Positions 1 through 7,929 of a stretch of DNA of 33,358 nt are shown here, piece by piece. This DNA comes from Longimicrobium sp. (lineage in GTDB: Bacteria; Gemmatimonadota; Gemmatimonadetes; Longimicrobiales; Longimicrobiaceae). Every line of letters begins with the position of its first letter. Position 1 is the first letter of the stretch. The stretch spans positions 1 to 33,358 of the forward strand of contig NZ_DATIND010000102.1 in NCBI RefSeq assembly GCF_035474595.1, given 5' to 3'. Both the position numbers and the translations under genes were made by a program. Below the pieces are notes generated by a model, which saw only the letters and a program-made list of their open reading frames with translations, ran no database searches and had not been told where the DNA came from.

Positions 1-7
1 GATTGGT

Positions 8-110
8 CGTGAGCGCTGATGCCACAGAATGAGCGGATCAGCCTCGCGCAGTTTGCGAGGCTTCCCGTAGTTGTTGCTGCGACTTCAGTCGCCGGTGGGG
101 GGCCAGGCCG
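8..110 (-). repeat. Two-hairpin dispersed repeat, copy A1
   Basis: The top strand reads an 8-bp stem (40-47 with 55-62, AGCCTCGC/GCGAGGCT), a linker containing GTTGTTG, then a 5-bp stem (79-83 with 88-92, GCGAC/GTCGC, loop TTCA). Read on the minus strand the order is small stem, linker AGCAACAAC plus 7 nt, large stem. The same layout recurs at 13235, 13433, 28593 and, reversed, 26660. The match to the 13204 copy extends upstream to about position 10. Confidence 0.85.
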
Positions 111-123
111 CGAACTTTCTATT

Positions 124-234
124 CAGGCCGGCCACACCGAAATCAGCGTCTACACGAGAGGTTGCAGGCCGAAGGATCTATCGGCGCCGCAGCACGTGAT
201 TTGGCTGGATGCACTGATACTTATGCCGGATTGG
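124..234 (+). repeat. Dispersed repeat family B, copy B1
   Basis: It begins with CAGGCCGGCCACAC, carries the core AGGCCGAAGGATCTAT, then GCAGCACGTGATT, and ends near GCCGGATTGGTATGA. It directly follows repeat A1, joined by GCCGCGAACTTTCTA. The same A-to-B junction appears at 28593-28771, so A and B can travel as one composite unit. Confidence 0.85.
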
Positions 235-253
235 TATGATCCCTGTCCCCTGC

Positions 254-2671
254 CTACCGCTCCCCGTCCGCCAGCCCGGGCGAGCGGCTGGGCCCGTACA
301 GTCGGCGATACACCTCGGCGTTGCGGATCACCACCTTCACGTACTCGCGCGTCTCGGCGAAGGGGATCTTCTCGCGGAAGGCGTCCACGTCGCGGCCGTA
401 GCCCAGCTCGCTCTTCCACCGGTCGGCGCGGCCGGGGCCCGCGTTGTACGCCGCCAGCGCCAGGTCGCGCGCGCCGCGGTAGCGCCGCAGCTGGTCGCGC
501 AGGTAGCGCGCGCCCATCCGCAGGTTGATCTCGGGGACGGCCAGGAGCGAGGGATCGTAGCTCTTCACTCCCGCCGCCGGCGCCAGCCACGCCCCGGTGG
601 ACGGCATGATCTGCGACAATCCCGTCGCGCCCACCCACGAGCGCGCCTCGTGGTTGAACGACGATTCCTGCCGCACCAGCCCCGCCAGCAGCCAGGGATC
701 GATGTCCGAGCGCTCCGCCTCGTCCGCCAGGATCTCGCGGTAGGGGAAGGGGAAGACCACGCGCAGCAGCCGAAGGTCCCACGCGCCGCCGCGCATCTCC
801 AGCAGCCGCCGGCCGATGCGGATGGCGTCGACCGTGTGCCCCGCGTCGCGCACCCCCTCCGCGAGGAGAAGGAGAGCATACGGGCGATCGGCGAAGCGGC
901 GCGTCTGCGAATCCATCTCCGCCTTCCACGCCTCCTCCGCGCCCGCGGCCTCCAGCGCGGCCAGGCGCCGGACGACGCCCGCCACCTCGCCGTCGTCGCC
1001 CACCGTCACCGCCCAGGCGGCCGGGCGCGCGGCGACGTCCGCCAAGGGGTCCGCGCCCAGCCGGTCGGCCGCGCGGATGGCGTAGTAGTCCACCGGGTCG
1101 GCGGCGATGGCGGCGGCGTACATCGCCCGGGCGCGGTCGGCGCGGCCCGCGCGCTCGTGCAGCACGCCGGCCATGTACGCGGCCCGCGCCGTCTCCTCGC
1201 CGCGCGGCCAGCGGGCGGCGTAGTCCTCCCACGCCTTCGCGGCGCAGGCGTCGTCGCCCGCCTTCAGGCAGCGGTCGCCCACGCGGTACTGCGCCTCGCG
1301 GGCGAAGGGGGATTGAGATGCGGCGGCGCGGCGGTAGCCGGCGATCGCGGCGTCGCGGTCGGACGCGGCGTCGCCCAGCAGGAACCACGCGGATCCCGCG
1401 GCCGCCGTCCCCGCGCGGCGCTCGATGAGGCGGCGCAGCGCGGCCACGCCGTCGTCCTCCTCCCCGCGGCGGACGAGCGCGCGGGCGGAGATCAGCTCCG
1501 CCTCGGCGGCGCCCTCGCCGTCCAGCTTCTCCGCCGCCTTCAGCGCCCACTCCCGCGCCGGCGCGTAGTCGGCCGCGTCGAACAGCAGGCGGGAGATGCG
1601 GAGCAGCGTGGCCCCGTCCGCCGCCGCGCCGCGGGAAAGGGCGACGCGCAGCGCCTTCGCCGCGAGCCCCGGCTTCCCCGCCGATTCGTACGCCGCCGCG
1701 CGCGCCACCTGCTCCTCGGCGGAGAGGCCGCCGGGAAGGTCGGCCAGCACTCCCGCCGCGGAGACGCGCACCGCCGGCTCCACCCGCGCGTCCGCCGCCG
1801 CCGCGCGCAGCTCGCCGCGCACCTCCGCCGCGCGCTTCTCCCCGGCCAGGATGCGGGCGCGCTGCACCTGCAGCTCGGCGGCGAGCGACGGATCGTCGTC
1901 CGCGATGGCCTCCGCCTCGCGCGCCAGCAGCGCGGATGCGCCCGCCCGGTCGCCACGCGCGGAGCGCGAGCGCGCCTCGGCCCGCGCCGCCCACGCCCGC
2001 GCCGCGGCCGAGCCGGACGCCGGCGCGGCCACGCCCTCGCCCGCGTCCTCCAGCGCATCGGCGCGGAGCGCGGCCAACCAGTCCGCCACCTCCGGCAGCT
2101 CGCCGCCCGCCTTCGCGAACGCCTCCGCCGCCTCGCGGTCGTGGCCGGCCGCGCGCAGCACGCGCCCCAGCCGCGCGTACGCCATCCCCCGGTCGGAGCC
2201 GGCGGCGGCGCGCGCGTAGCCGCGGTAGGCGCGGGCGGCGGCGTCCCAGTCGCGCGCGGCCTCTTCCGCGCGGCCCAGCAGCATCAGCCCGGCGCCGCCG
2301 TCCTCGCGCGCCAGCCAGTCGCGGCCCTCCAGCAGCCGGCGCACGTGGCTCCAGCCGTCCCACCCCGCCGCGGCGCGCGCGGCCAGCAGGGCCACGGAGG
2401 GCGGCAGCTCGTCCGCGTCGTCGCCCGCGAAGTCGCGGATGGCGTTCCACGCGGCCCACGGGCGGCCGTCGTCCAGCCGCGCCTGGGCGGTGCGCGCGGC
2501 CACCAGCATCCCCGCGTGCGTCACCGCGCGGAAGGGGTCCAGATCCACCTTCGGCGCCAGCTGCGACATGCGCGGAAAGTCGCGCACGGCATGCGCGGAG
2601 CCGCCGAAGACCAGGCCGGCGAGCACGCCCGCGATCCCGGCGCAATGGACGATGTTCAGGGTGTGCTTCAT
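254..2671 (-). CDS. Periplasmic soluble lytic murein transglycosylase (TPR/SLT, Slt70-like)
   Basis: This 805-residue protein should cut the MurNAc-GlcNAc bond of peptidoglycan in the periplasm to give 1,6-anhydro ends. The N terminus is signal-peptide-like (MKHTLNIV..., hydrophobic core, SAHA). Residues from about 40 to 640 are Ala-rich helical repeats, as in the TPR superhelix of Slt70. The C-terminal 150 residues are a family 1 SLT domain with the catalytic Glu669 in RQESSFN, then GATGLSQIMP and AYNAGPGR. The start at 2671 puts the signal peptide first and has AAGGA about 11 nt upstream; the reading frame is open a further 28 codons, but that extension is Arg-rich and unlikely. It stands alone. 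Function is confident; the exact start is fairly sure. Confidence 0.93.
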   Translation of the reverse strand: MKHTLNIVHCAGIAGVLAGLVFGGSAHAVRDFPRMSQLAPKVDLDPFRAVTHAGMLVAARTAQARLDDGRPWAAWNAIRDFAGDDADELPPSVALLAARAAAGWDGWSHVRRLLEGRDWLAREDGGAGLMLLGRAEEAARDWDAAARAYRGYARAAAGSDRGMAYARLGRVLRAAGHDREAAEAFAKAGGELPEVADWLAALRADALEDAGEGVAAPASGSAAARAWAARAEARSRSARGDRAGASALLAREAEAIADDDPSLAAELQVQRARILAGEKRAAEVRGELRAAAADARVEPAVRVSAAGVLADLPGGLSAEEQVARAAAYESAGKPGLAAKALRVALSRGAAADGATLLRISRLLFDAADYAPAREWALKAAEKLDGEGAAEAELISARALVRRGEEDDGVAALRRLIERRAGTAAAGSAWFLLGDAASDRDAAIAGYRRAAASQSPFAREAQYRVGDRCLKAGDDACAAKAWEDYAARWPRGEETARAAYMAGVLHERAGRADRARAMYAAAIAADPVDYYAIRAADRLGADPLADVAARPAAWAVTVGDDGEVAGVVRRLAALEAAGAEEAWKAEMDSQTRRFADRPYALLLLAEGVRDAGHTVDAIRIGRRLLEMRGGAWDLRLLRVVFPFPYREILADEAERSDIDPWLLAGLVRQESSFNHEARSWVGATGLSQIMPSTGAWLAPAAGVKSYDPSLLAVPEINLRMGARYLRDQLRRYRGARDLALAAYNAGPGRADRWKSELGYGRDVDAFREKIPFAETREYVKVVIRNAEVYRRLYGPSRSPGLADGER

Positions 2672-3174
2672 GGGTCCCGCGGTCCTTCGTTGTGCTGCGA
2701 TCCTGCGTATCCAGGTCCGGCGCACGGGCACGATCCGTTCCCGAACCCGTTGCACGCGAACGGGTTGGGCGATCAGGGCCGATGTGCTGGGGATGAGCAG
2801 GGTTCAACCCTCCCCGCCGCCGGATGTTCCCCGCCCCGTTCTCCGTGCGAACCGCCCCGGATCGTGCGGGATGCGATTGCAAGCCGTTGGGAAACAAGGA
2901 CCTTGTCGCTGGTGGGAGTTCGTGCGGCGGCGGACCGGTCCGCCGCCGCGACCCGGACGAGCGGGCCGATCCGCTTCGCCCTCCGGTTTCCGCGGTGATG
3001 CAGACGGTGTAACGCCGCGGTGCATCGAAGCGGCGGATGCGATCTGCCAACTGCCGCCAGGTCGTTGATTTCAGACAACTTGCGATCCGGGCGCGACCGG
3101 CGCGGGTGATGCGCTTCCGGGCGGCGGGATGACGGGATCCGGAGAATGGGAGACGAAATGCCGCGGAGGGAAAG
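2672..3174. other. Intergenic region with a perfect 26-bp palindrome
   Basis: This 503-bp gap lies between the divergent transglycosylase and the 3175 gene. I see no convincing gene. It holds an 8-bp inverted repeat (AACCCGTT, 2744-2751, with 2759-2766) and a perfect 26-bp palindrome at 2924-2949 centred on GGACCGGTCC. No T-run follows either, so they are not typical terminators. Both promoters presumably lie here, but no clear -35/-10 pair is visible. Confidence 0.5.
2924..2949. repeat. Perfect 26-bp GC palindrome
   Basis: Thirteen bases (GCGGCGGCGGACC) are followed at once by their exact reverse complement. With no loop it would fold poorly as RNA, so a dimeric-protein DNA site or a GC-rich coincidence is more likely than a terminator. 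It occurs once in the window. Confidence 0.6.
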
Positions 3175-4149
3175 ATGAACCTGGTCGTCATGCTCGAGGC
3201 GAATCCGGACTGGATCATGCTCACCAACGCCATCACCATCAAGATCAGGCACCAGGCGCCCTCGATCCTGATGCTGGCCAACCCGGCCGTCGACCTCGCC
3301 GCCGCCGGGCTCACGCAGAACGACACCCTGTTCCTGATCGGGCATGCCGGGCCGGACCAGGCGGGCGACTACACCCCCGAGACCCTCGCGGCCACGCTGC
3401 GCGCCCGCAATCTCCCCGGGGACCATCGCTTCATCGTGCTCCCGTCCTCGTGCGAGATCGCGCAGGAGGCGCCGCGCGGGACGTTCATCGCCCGTCTGGT
3501 GCTGGCGCTGAGCAAGCTGGAGTACAACCAGGTTTCGGTGACCGGCGCCGTGGGCCTGGCCATCTCCGGCTGGGGGGTGGACCAGGTGGTCGATCCCGCC
3601 CAGCGTGCCGCGTACATCGTCGCCGAGGACCGGAGCATCGCCGACAACCAGCCGTTCATCGACGCTGCGGCGGTGCTCGCCAGGGGAATCGACGCGGACT
3701 CGAGCTCGGCGACGATCGTGGCGGCGGCGACGGCCATCGCCATGCGGGTGGACTACTTCTACGAGAACCTGGCACTCAGGGCGCACCGGCACCTGCTCCC
3801 GCCCGGCACCGGCACCGGCACGCGCACGGCGGCGATGGCGTCGTTCCGCCTGAACCTCTCGGCCGACGCGAACGTAGAGGTTCGCGGCGCAGCAGCCGGG
3901 CCCGTGGCCAGGGACGCGCGCCACCGGGCATCGCTGAACCGCAGCCCGCAGGAGGTGCGCGTGCGCCTGCGCGCCAGCGGCCGGGTGGTGCCCGCCACGT
4001 ACTGGGCATGGGAGCGCGGGGCCGTGCTGCGGATCGAGGCGCCCGGCGACATCTCCACCGCGCCGGCCGTGCTGGGAGGCCCGTGCGCCTCCGTCCGTTT
4101 CAGCAACCCCGACTTCGAGCTGGACGTGGCGAGCATCACCCCGGCGTGA
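3175..4149 (+). CDS. Unrecognised protein with a clan CD (caspase/C80-like) peptidase pattern
   Basis: This 324-residue protein has no signal peptide. Residues 1-130 look like an alternating beta/alpha fold: strand TLFLIGHAG with His57 at its end, then strand FIVLPSSC with Cys93 at its end, then helix FIARLVLAL. A hydrophobic strand ending in GH(A/G)G followed 30-50 residues later by a strand ending in Cys is the arrangement of the His/Cys dyad in clan CD peptidases (caspases, gingipains, C80 toxin-processing domains). Residues about 130-200 are helical; residues from about 208 to the end look beta-rich. The start is well supported by GGAGGGAAAG just before ATG. The gene stands alone beside a tRNA. 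Cysteine peptidase activity is inference from this pattern only; a non-catalytic relative is possible. Confidence 0.6.
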   Translation: MNLVVMLEANPDWIMLTNAITIKIRHQAPSILMLANPAVDLAAAGLTQNDTLFLIGHAGPDQAGDYTPETLAATLRARNLPGDHRFIVLPSSCEIAQEAPRGTFIARLVLALSKLEYNQVSVTGAVGLAISGWGVDQVVDPAQRAAYIVAEDRSIADNQPFIDAAAVLARGIDADSSSATIVAAATAIAMRVDYFYENLALRAHRHLLPPGTGTGTRTAAMASFRLNLSADANVEVRGAAAGPVARDARHRASLNRSPQEVRVRLRASGRVVPATYWAWERGAVLRIEAPGDISTAPAVLGGPCASVRFSNPDFELDVASITPA

Positions 4150-4320
4150 GCGTCCTTCGTCCGGACACGCCGGGCATCCGCGGCCGTCTGGCCGGCACGT
4201 CGGCGGCGCCAGGCGTGCCGTCGGGCGCCTCGGGCGATCCCCCGCGAAACATCCCGAAGCCGATCGGCCCAGGAGCATCCAACCTGCGGAGCGGATGGGA
4301 GATGGGTGCGCTTCGGCGGG

Positions 4321-4347
4321 TTGACACGACAACCCCGCTTTTATAAC
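4321..4347 (+). promoter_or_regulatory. Sigma-70 type promoter of tRNA-Asn
   Basis: A perfect -35 box TTGACA (4321-4326) is followed after 15 bp by TATAAC (4342-4347), about 35 bp before the tRNA. The spacer is short, but both boxes are good in an otherwise GC-rich region, and the position suits a stable RNA promoter. Confidence 0.7.
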
Positions 4348-4382
4348 TTTGGGGCCGCTCCGGAAACGGGGCGCATTTGTTT

Positions 4383-4456
4383 GCCCGTGTAGCTCAGTCG
4401 GTTAGAGCACCTGACTGTTAATCAGGGGGTCGTAGGTTCGAGTCCTACCGCGGGCG
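4383..4456 (+). tRNA. tRNA-Asn (GTT)
   Basis: The acceptor stem GCCCGTG (4383-4389) pairs with CGCGGGC (4449-4455) with one G-T pair; the discriminator is G4456. The anticodon stem is CCTGA/TCAGG around the loop CTGTTAA, with anticodon GTT at 4417-4419. The T loop GGTTCGAGTCC is canonical. CCA is not encoded, so it must be added after transcription. Confidence 0.97.
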
Positions 4457-4469
4457 CTGAGATAAGGGA

Positions 4470-4505
4470 AGGCCCGGCAACGGTTTACGTTGCCGGGCCT
4501 TTTCG
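4470..4505 (+). terminator. Rho-independent terminator of tRNA-Asn
   Basis: A perfect 13-bp stem (4470-4482 with 4488-4500, AGGCCCGGCAACG) has a five-base loop GTTTA and is followed by TTTT. It begins 14 nt after the tRNA. Confidence 0.92.
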
Positions 4506-4792
4506 CGCTTGCACCACAGGAAGAGGTAACGGTGTAACCAGAACCGGTTTGGAGCATGGCCGGATCCGCCGGTCCGGGGGAACGCCGGGCCGCCGGCGGC
4601 GTAAACCCTAGGTGCGTCCCGCGCTCTCGCGTGGACGGGCAACTTCAACCCCAGGAGCCAGTTGCGGATTGGATCGCCGGAGATGACCGACACCGCGCGC
4701 CTGGCGGCCTGTTCGCGACATCGGCGGACACCCCGGGTCCCGAGCTCCCCGGTGCTCCCCGCGTGCATCGCGCCGCGATGAGGGAGATCGGA

Positions 4793-5134
4793 ATGCGGCG
4801 CCTGCTTCGGGCGGCGCTGGCCCTGCTCCTGGCCGCGCCCGCGCTTCATCATCCCCACTCCGCCGCCGCCGCGCAGCACGCCGGCGTCCGGCCGCGCGAC
4901 GAGGTGTATGCGGCCGCCGCGTCGCACCGCGGCACGTTGGCCCAGGCGCCCGTGCCGAAGCGCGGCGCACAGCCCGCCTCCGGGCCGGACCTCCATCCCC
5001 CCGCCTTCATCCCCGCCTCCGCCACGCTGCTCCCCCGGGCCGAAGCGGGCGGGACGCATCTCCGTCCATCTCGCATCCCGGTGCCGCGCAGCGCGAAGCG
5101 GCCCGCCTACTACGCCACGGCCCCTCCCCGCTGA
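4793..5134 (+). CDS. Small exported hypothetical protein
   Basis: I do not recognise this 113-residue product. It opens with a classic signal peptide: MRRLLRAA, a Leu/Ala core, then a likely cleavage in SAAAA-QH. The mature part is Pro/Ala-rich and low in complexity, with no Cys and no clear domain. The ATG at 4793 has GGGAG 7-8 nt upstream; an in-frame ATG at 4778 is the alternative. A single-helix membrane peptide follows 60 bp downstream on the same strand, so the two may be cotranscribed. The signal peptide argues for a real gene, but the low-complexity body keeps confidence moderate. Confidence 0.5.
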   Translation: MRRLLRAALALLLAAPALHHPHSAAAAQHAGVRPRDEVYAAAASHRGTLAQAPVPKRGAQPASGPDLHPPAFIPASATLLPRAEAGGTHLRPSRIPVPRSAKRPAYYATAPPR

Positions 5135-5193
5135 AGCGTTGATTGAACCTCCCACCCGCCGGCCGGCGGGTGGACAACGACTTCTGCAGGGAG

Positions 5194-5376
5194 ATGAAGA
5201 AGATGATGTCGATGCTCGCGGTGGGCGTCTTTCAGGACGCGCCCCCGCTGGAGGTCGCGATCGCGGTGGTGATCGCGGCGATCTTCGCGTGGGCGCTGTG
5301 GATCGGCGCCCGCAGCGGGAAGAATCCTCCGCGGGACCCCGACCAGGCCGGCGAGGGCGGCTCGCCACCCGCCTGA
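5194..5376 (+). CDS. Small single-pass membrane peptide
   Basis: About 60 residues. It has a short N-terminal stretch (MKKMMSMLAVG), one strong transmembrane segment (LEVAIAVVIAAIFAWALWIG), then a polar GARSGKNPPRD tail. The start is uncertain: ATG at 5194, 5203 or 5206 are all in frame, and AGGGAG at about 5188-5193 best serves the later ones. Function is unknown. Its layout resembles small inner-membrane helper peptides. A perfect 16-bp hairpin follows 19 bp after the stop. Confidence 0.55.
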   Translation: MKKMMSMLAVGVFQDAPPLEVAIAVVIAAIFAWALWIGARSGKNPPRDPDQAGEGGSPPA

Positions 5377-5395
5377 CGGACTCACATGCGAAGAC

Positions 5396-5431
5396 GCGAA
5401 GGCGTGGAGGGGACCCCCTCCACGCCTTCGC
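5396..5431. terminator. Perfect 16-bp hairpin between convergent genes
   Basis: GCGAAGGCGTGGAGGG (5396-5411) pairs fully with 5416-5431 around the four-base loop GACC. It lies between the small membrane peptide (+) and a universal stress protein (-). There is no clean T-run on either side, so a bidirectional terminator is plausible but not certain. Confidence 0.6.
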
Positions 5432-5502
5432 GCAAGCTCCGCCCATGCCGTAGAAGTGATTACCCGGCCGACAGGCCGGGCGCCCACGTCGCCAAGCCGA
5501 GC

Positions 5503-6339
5503 TCACACCCGGGCGGCATCCTGAGCCATCCACGCGGCCGGCGGCACCAGCAACAGGGGGCAAGGCGTCTCACGCGCGATGGCCGCCGACACGCTGCCCA
5601 GACCCGATGACGGCGGGGCCGCGCCACGGGTTCCGACCGCCAGCAGATCGGCGGAGTCCGAGGCGGCAAGCCGCAGGATCTCCCCGGCCGGATCCGAGCC
5701 GGGACCCAGCCGCTCGTGGATTTCCACGAAGGAGGCATCCCGGGCGCGCGCGCGAGCCCGCTCGACCTCCTCGCGCACCCGCCGCACGGTGTCCTCGCCG
5801 GGGTCCGGGGTGACGTGCAGCGCGGTGAGCCGCGCCTTCCCACCCCGCGGGCGCAACGCCGACGCCCACGACAGGGCGACCGACAGCACCCCGCTGGCCG
5901 CCTCCGACAGATCGATGGCGGCGATGACCCGCTCCAGGGGCAGGAGCAGTTCCGTGGCCGTGACGAGGCACGGACACGGGGCCGTGCGAACGATGCTCGC
6001 CGCGGTGCTCCCCAGCTCTCCCGTCTGCCCGGTGCCGCGCCGGTGAGGCCCGAGAATCACCACGTCCGCACCGACACGGGCAGCCTGCTCCACGATTGCC
6101 TCCGCTGGGACGCCGCCGACGACCCGGGCGCTCTCGAGTCCGGGGGCATCCGGCGCGATTTCCCTGAACAGCTCCCTCAGCCTGGACTCGCCACCCGGGA
6201 CCGGCGCATCCGCGACGTGCACCAGGTGGAGGCTGGCCCCGGCGAGCGTCGCCAGGCGGGCAGCGGTCCGGAGCGCGAACGGGGAAGCCTCGTCGAGGTC
6301 CGTGGCGACCAGTACCGATTTCAGCGTCAGAAGCCGCAT
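5503..6339 (-). CDS. Universal stress protein, two UspA domains
   Basis: This 278-residue cytosolic protein has tandem UspA folds. Domain 1 (about 6-128) starts SVLVATDLDEAS and carries an intact ATP-binding loop, GPHRRGTGQTGELGS at 97-111, fitting the G-x2-G-x9-G-S/T rule. Domain 2 (about 136-266) starts RVIAAIDLSEAA and has a shorter GTRGAAPPSSGLGS loop at 236-249. Such tandem proteins bind ATP and help survival under starvation, oxidative or energy stress. The start at 6339 follows GGAG (in GGAGATCC) closely and places the first beta strand at the N terminus. It lies downstream of, and on the same strand as, the sigma/anti-sigma pair, separated by a repeat. Confidence 0.92.
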   Translation of the reverse strand: MRLLTLKSVLVATDLDEASPFALRTAARLATLAGASLHLVHVADAPVPGGESRLRELFREIAPDAPGLESARVVGGVPAEAIVEQAARVGADVVILGPHRRGTGQTGELGSTAASIVRTAPCPCLVTATELLLPLERVIAAIDLSEAASGVLSVALSWASALRPRGGKARLTALHVTPDPGEDTVRRVREEVERARARARDASFVEIHERLGPGSDPAGEILRLAASDSADLLAVGTRGAAPPSSGLGSVSAAIARETPCPLLLVPPAAWMAQDAARV

Positions 6340-6490
6340 TGGATCTCCAACGGGAATGCCGCGGTGGCTCAACGGGGGTGGCGCGTCGTTCCGGCAGGTT
6401 CCGGGCCCGTCCGTACGCGCACCAGGCAGCGCGGCCACGGTGCGCCCGGACCGTGGCTCATGGGGTCTCGGATCGTCTCGCGCGGCCCTG

Positions 6491-6603
6491 GGGCCGTATC
6501 CAATACCAGATCCGGCGGAAGAATCGGTGCACCTCGCCGAATCACGTGCTGCGGAGATGCGTAGACGATAGTTACAGTTTGGCCGGCCTCAGGATGACGT
6601 CGG
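6491..6603 (-). repeat. Dispersed repeat family B, copy B2 (internal deletion)
   Basis: Read on the minus strand it runs GACGTCATCCTGAGGCCGGC, a short variable part, then CCGCAGCACGTGATTCGG and GCCGGATCTGGTATTG. The central AGGCCGAAGGATCTAT core is missing. It occupies most of the 322-bp gap between the universal stress gene and the anti-sigma gene. Confidence 0.8.
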
Positions 6604-6661
6604 GTTGATGCGGCGAGGGATGCACGAACTGGATTCCCGGATTCGGCAGGAGAACAGGGGG

Positions 6662-6913
6662 TTACGCGGATTGCCGGCTGTGGAGGGCCTGGAGGAGCCG
6701 GTCTTTCATCGAGGCGGGCATCGGCTCGCGGGGGAGTGCACCGAGCCGGTGGATGGTCTGGCGGATTTCCTGGAGGTAGCGGGTGCAGTTCGCGCATTCC
6801 GCGAGGTGCTGTTCGAAGGGCTCCTTCGCACCGGGCGGAAGCGCCTCGTCCAGGTACTCGGTAACGCGCTGCATCACGTCGTCGCAAGCCAGCCGGGTGT
6901 CCATGGGCATCAT
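6662..6913 (-). CDS. Zinc-finger anti-sigma factor (zf-HC2/ZAS)
   Basis: This 83-residue cytosolic protein binds the ECF sigma factor encoded just upstream. Residues 36-43 give the ZAS signature H-x3-C-x2-C (HLAECANC), with Cys10 as the likely fourth ligand. Flanking helices suit the sigma-clasping domain. There is no membrane segment, so sensing should be intracellular, either redox-linked through the zinc cysteines or through a partner. The ATG at 6913 starts 2 nt after the sigma stop, implying translational coupling. ATGs at 6910 and 6904, and a TTG at 6919 overlapping the stop, are alternative starts. Confidence 0.9.
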   Translation of the reverse strand: MMPMDTRLACDDVMQRVTEYLDEALPPGAKEPFEQHLAECANCTRYLQEIRQTIHRLGALPREPMPASMKDRLLQALHSRQSA

Positions 6914-6915
6914 TC

Positions 6916-7635
6916 TCAAGGATTTACGAGATACGGCGCCAGCGCGTCGCGGACCCTGACCCGCGCCCGGTGGAGCAGCACCCGCTGATTGGACTCGGAG
7001 ATCTCCAGCATGTTACACACCTCGCCCGGGGTCCACCCTTCCACGTCCCGGAGGACGATCACTTCGCGCTGCTTCGCCGGCAGTGCCCCGATCGCCGCCT
7101 CGATGTGCTCCCGCAGCTCATCCGACAGCAGCCAGTCCTCGGGGTTCCTGGCCATGGACGCGGAGCCGGAGAACAGCGGCTCCGCGTCCGGCGGGCAGCC
7201 GTCCAGGGGATCGGCCGGGTATGGGGTGCCGCCTCCATCCGCGTCCTCCTGTCCCCGGCCCAGGCTGGACAGCGGGACGAGCCGCGCATCCCGCGTGGCC
7301 GAGGTCTTCGCCCGGTTGATCAGGATGCGGAAGATCCACGTCTTCAGCGACGAGCGGCTGCCGAAGCGGTCGATCCCGCCCAGGACCGCCAGCCACGTCT
7401 CCTGCACCACCTCCTCCGCCCGCGCACGGCTCCCCACGTAGATCGTCGCGGTCCGCAGCATCGGCGCGTAGTAGCGGTCGAGCACCAGCTCGAACGCGGC
7501 CTCGTCGCGCTCGCGAAGCGCCTGCACGAGGAGCTGCTCCTCGCGCGCCGCCTGGAACGACAGGTCCCGGGACGGCGCCCGGGGCGCGGGTGCTTCGTCG
7601 GGAACCGGTGCCGAAACCGGGCTCTGCCGAGCCAT
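6916..7635 (-). CDS. ECF-type RNA polymerase sigma factor
   Basis: This 239-residue protein directs RNA polymerase to stress promoters. Region 2 spans about 46-112 (ALRERDEAAFELVLDRYY through RAEEVVQETWLAV and SLKTWIFRILINRAK). Region 4 spans about 174-230 (ALPAKQREVIVLRDVEGW, then the helix-turn-helix GEVCNMLEISESNQRVLLHRAR). The 60-residue linker between them (113-173) is longer than usual and acidic/Gly-rich. The ATG at 7635 is preceded by GGAGG at good spacing. It is coupled to the anti-sigma gene downstream and divergent from a universal stress gene. Confidence 0.95.
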   Translation of the reverse strand: MARQSPVSAPVPDEAPAPRAPSRDLSFQAAREEQLLVQALRERDEAAFELVLDRYYAPMLRTATIYVGSRARAEEVVQETWLAVLGGIDRFGSRSSLKTWIFRILINRAKTSATRDARLVPLSSLGRGQEDADGGGTPYPADPLDGCPPDAEPLFSGSASMARNPEDWLLSDELREHIEAAIGALPAKQREVIVLRDVEGWTPGEVCNMLEISESNQRVLLHRARVRVRDALAPYLVNP

Positions 7636-7929
7636 CACGTGGGGTTCCTCCAGGCGCCTGCGCGCCGGTTGCGTGGATCTCGCCGCCTGCGTGGAGTGCC
7701 CCGGGTCCTACCCCCGGCGCACCGGAAGGCTCCCCCTCGCGGGGCTGTAACGGACCGGCCGGCGGCGAGACTGCATGGCGAAAGCAGGGGTGGACCCTGC
7801 TGCCGCCCCCGTCGGCCGCCGGCGCTCTGCGCGGACGCCGGTGCCGGGTCGATGACGACCCCGGCGCCGCGGCTTCGCGCATCCATGCGCCGGGGCGCGG
7901 AGGCGGCGCGACCCGCTCTCGAAAGGCTC
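7636..7929. other. Divergent promoter region between sigma factor and universal stress gene
   Basis: This 294-bp gap must hold both divergent promoters. I see a direct repeat TGCGTGGA (7670-7677 and 7688-7695, 18 bp apart) but no recognisable -35/-10 pair. An autoregulated ECF promoter would be expected here. Confidence 0.3.

Noticed and set aside
150-3326. Overlapping long open frames around the transglycosylase
   Set aside because: Arg/Gly/Ala-rich shadows in other frames. Only the frame with the SLT domain and signal peptide is real.
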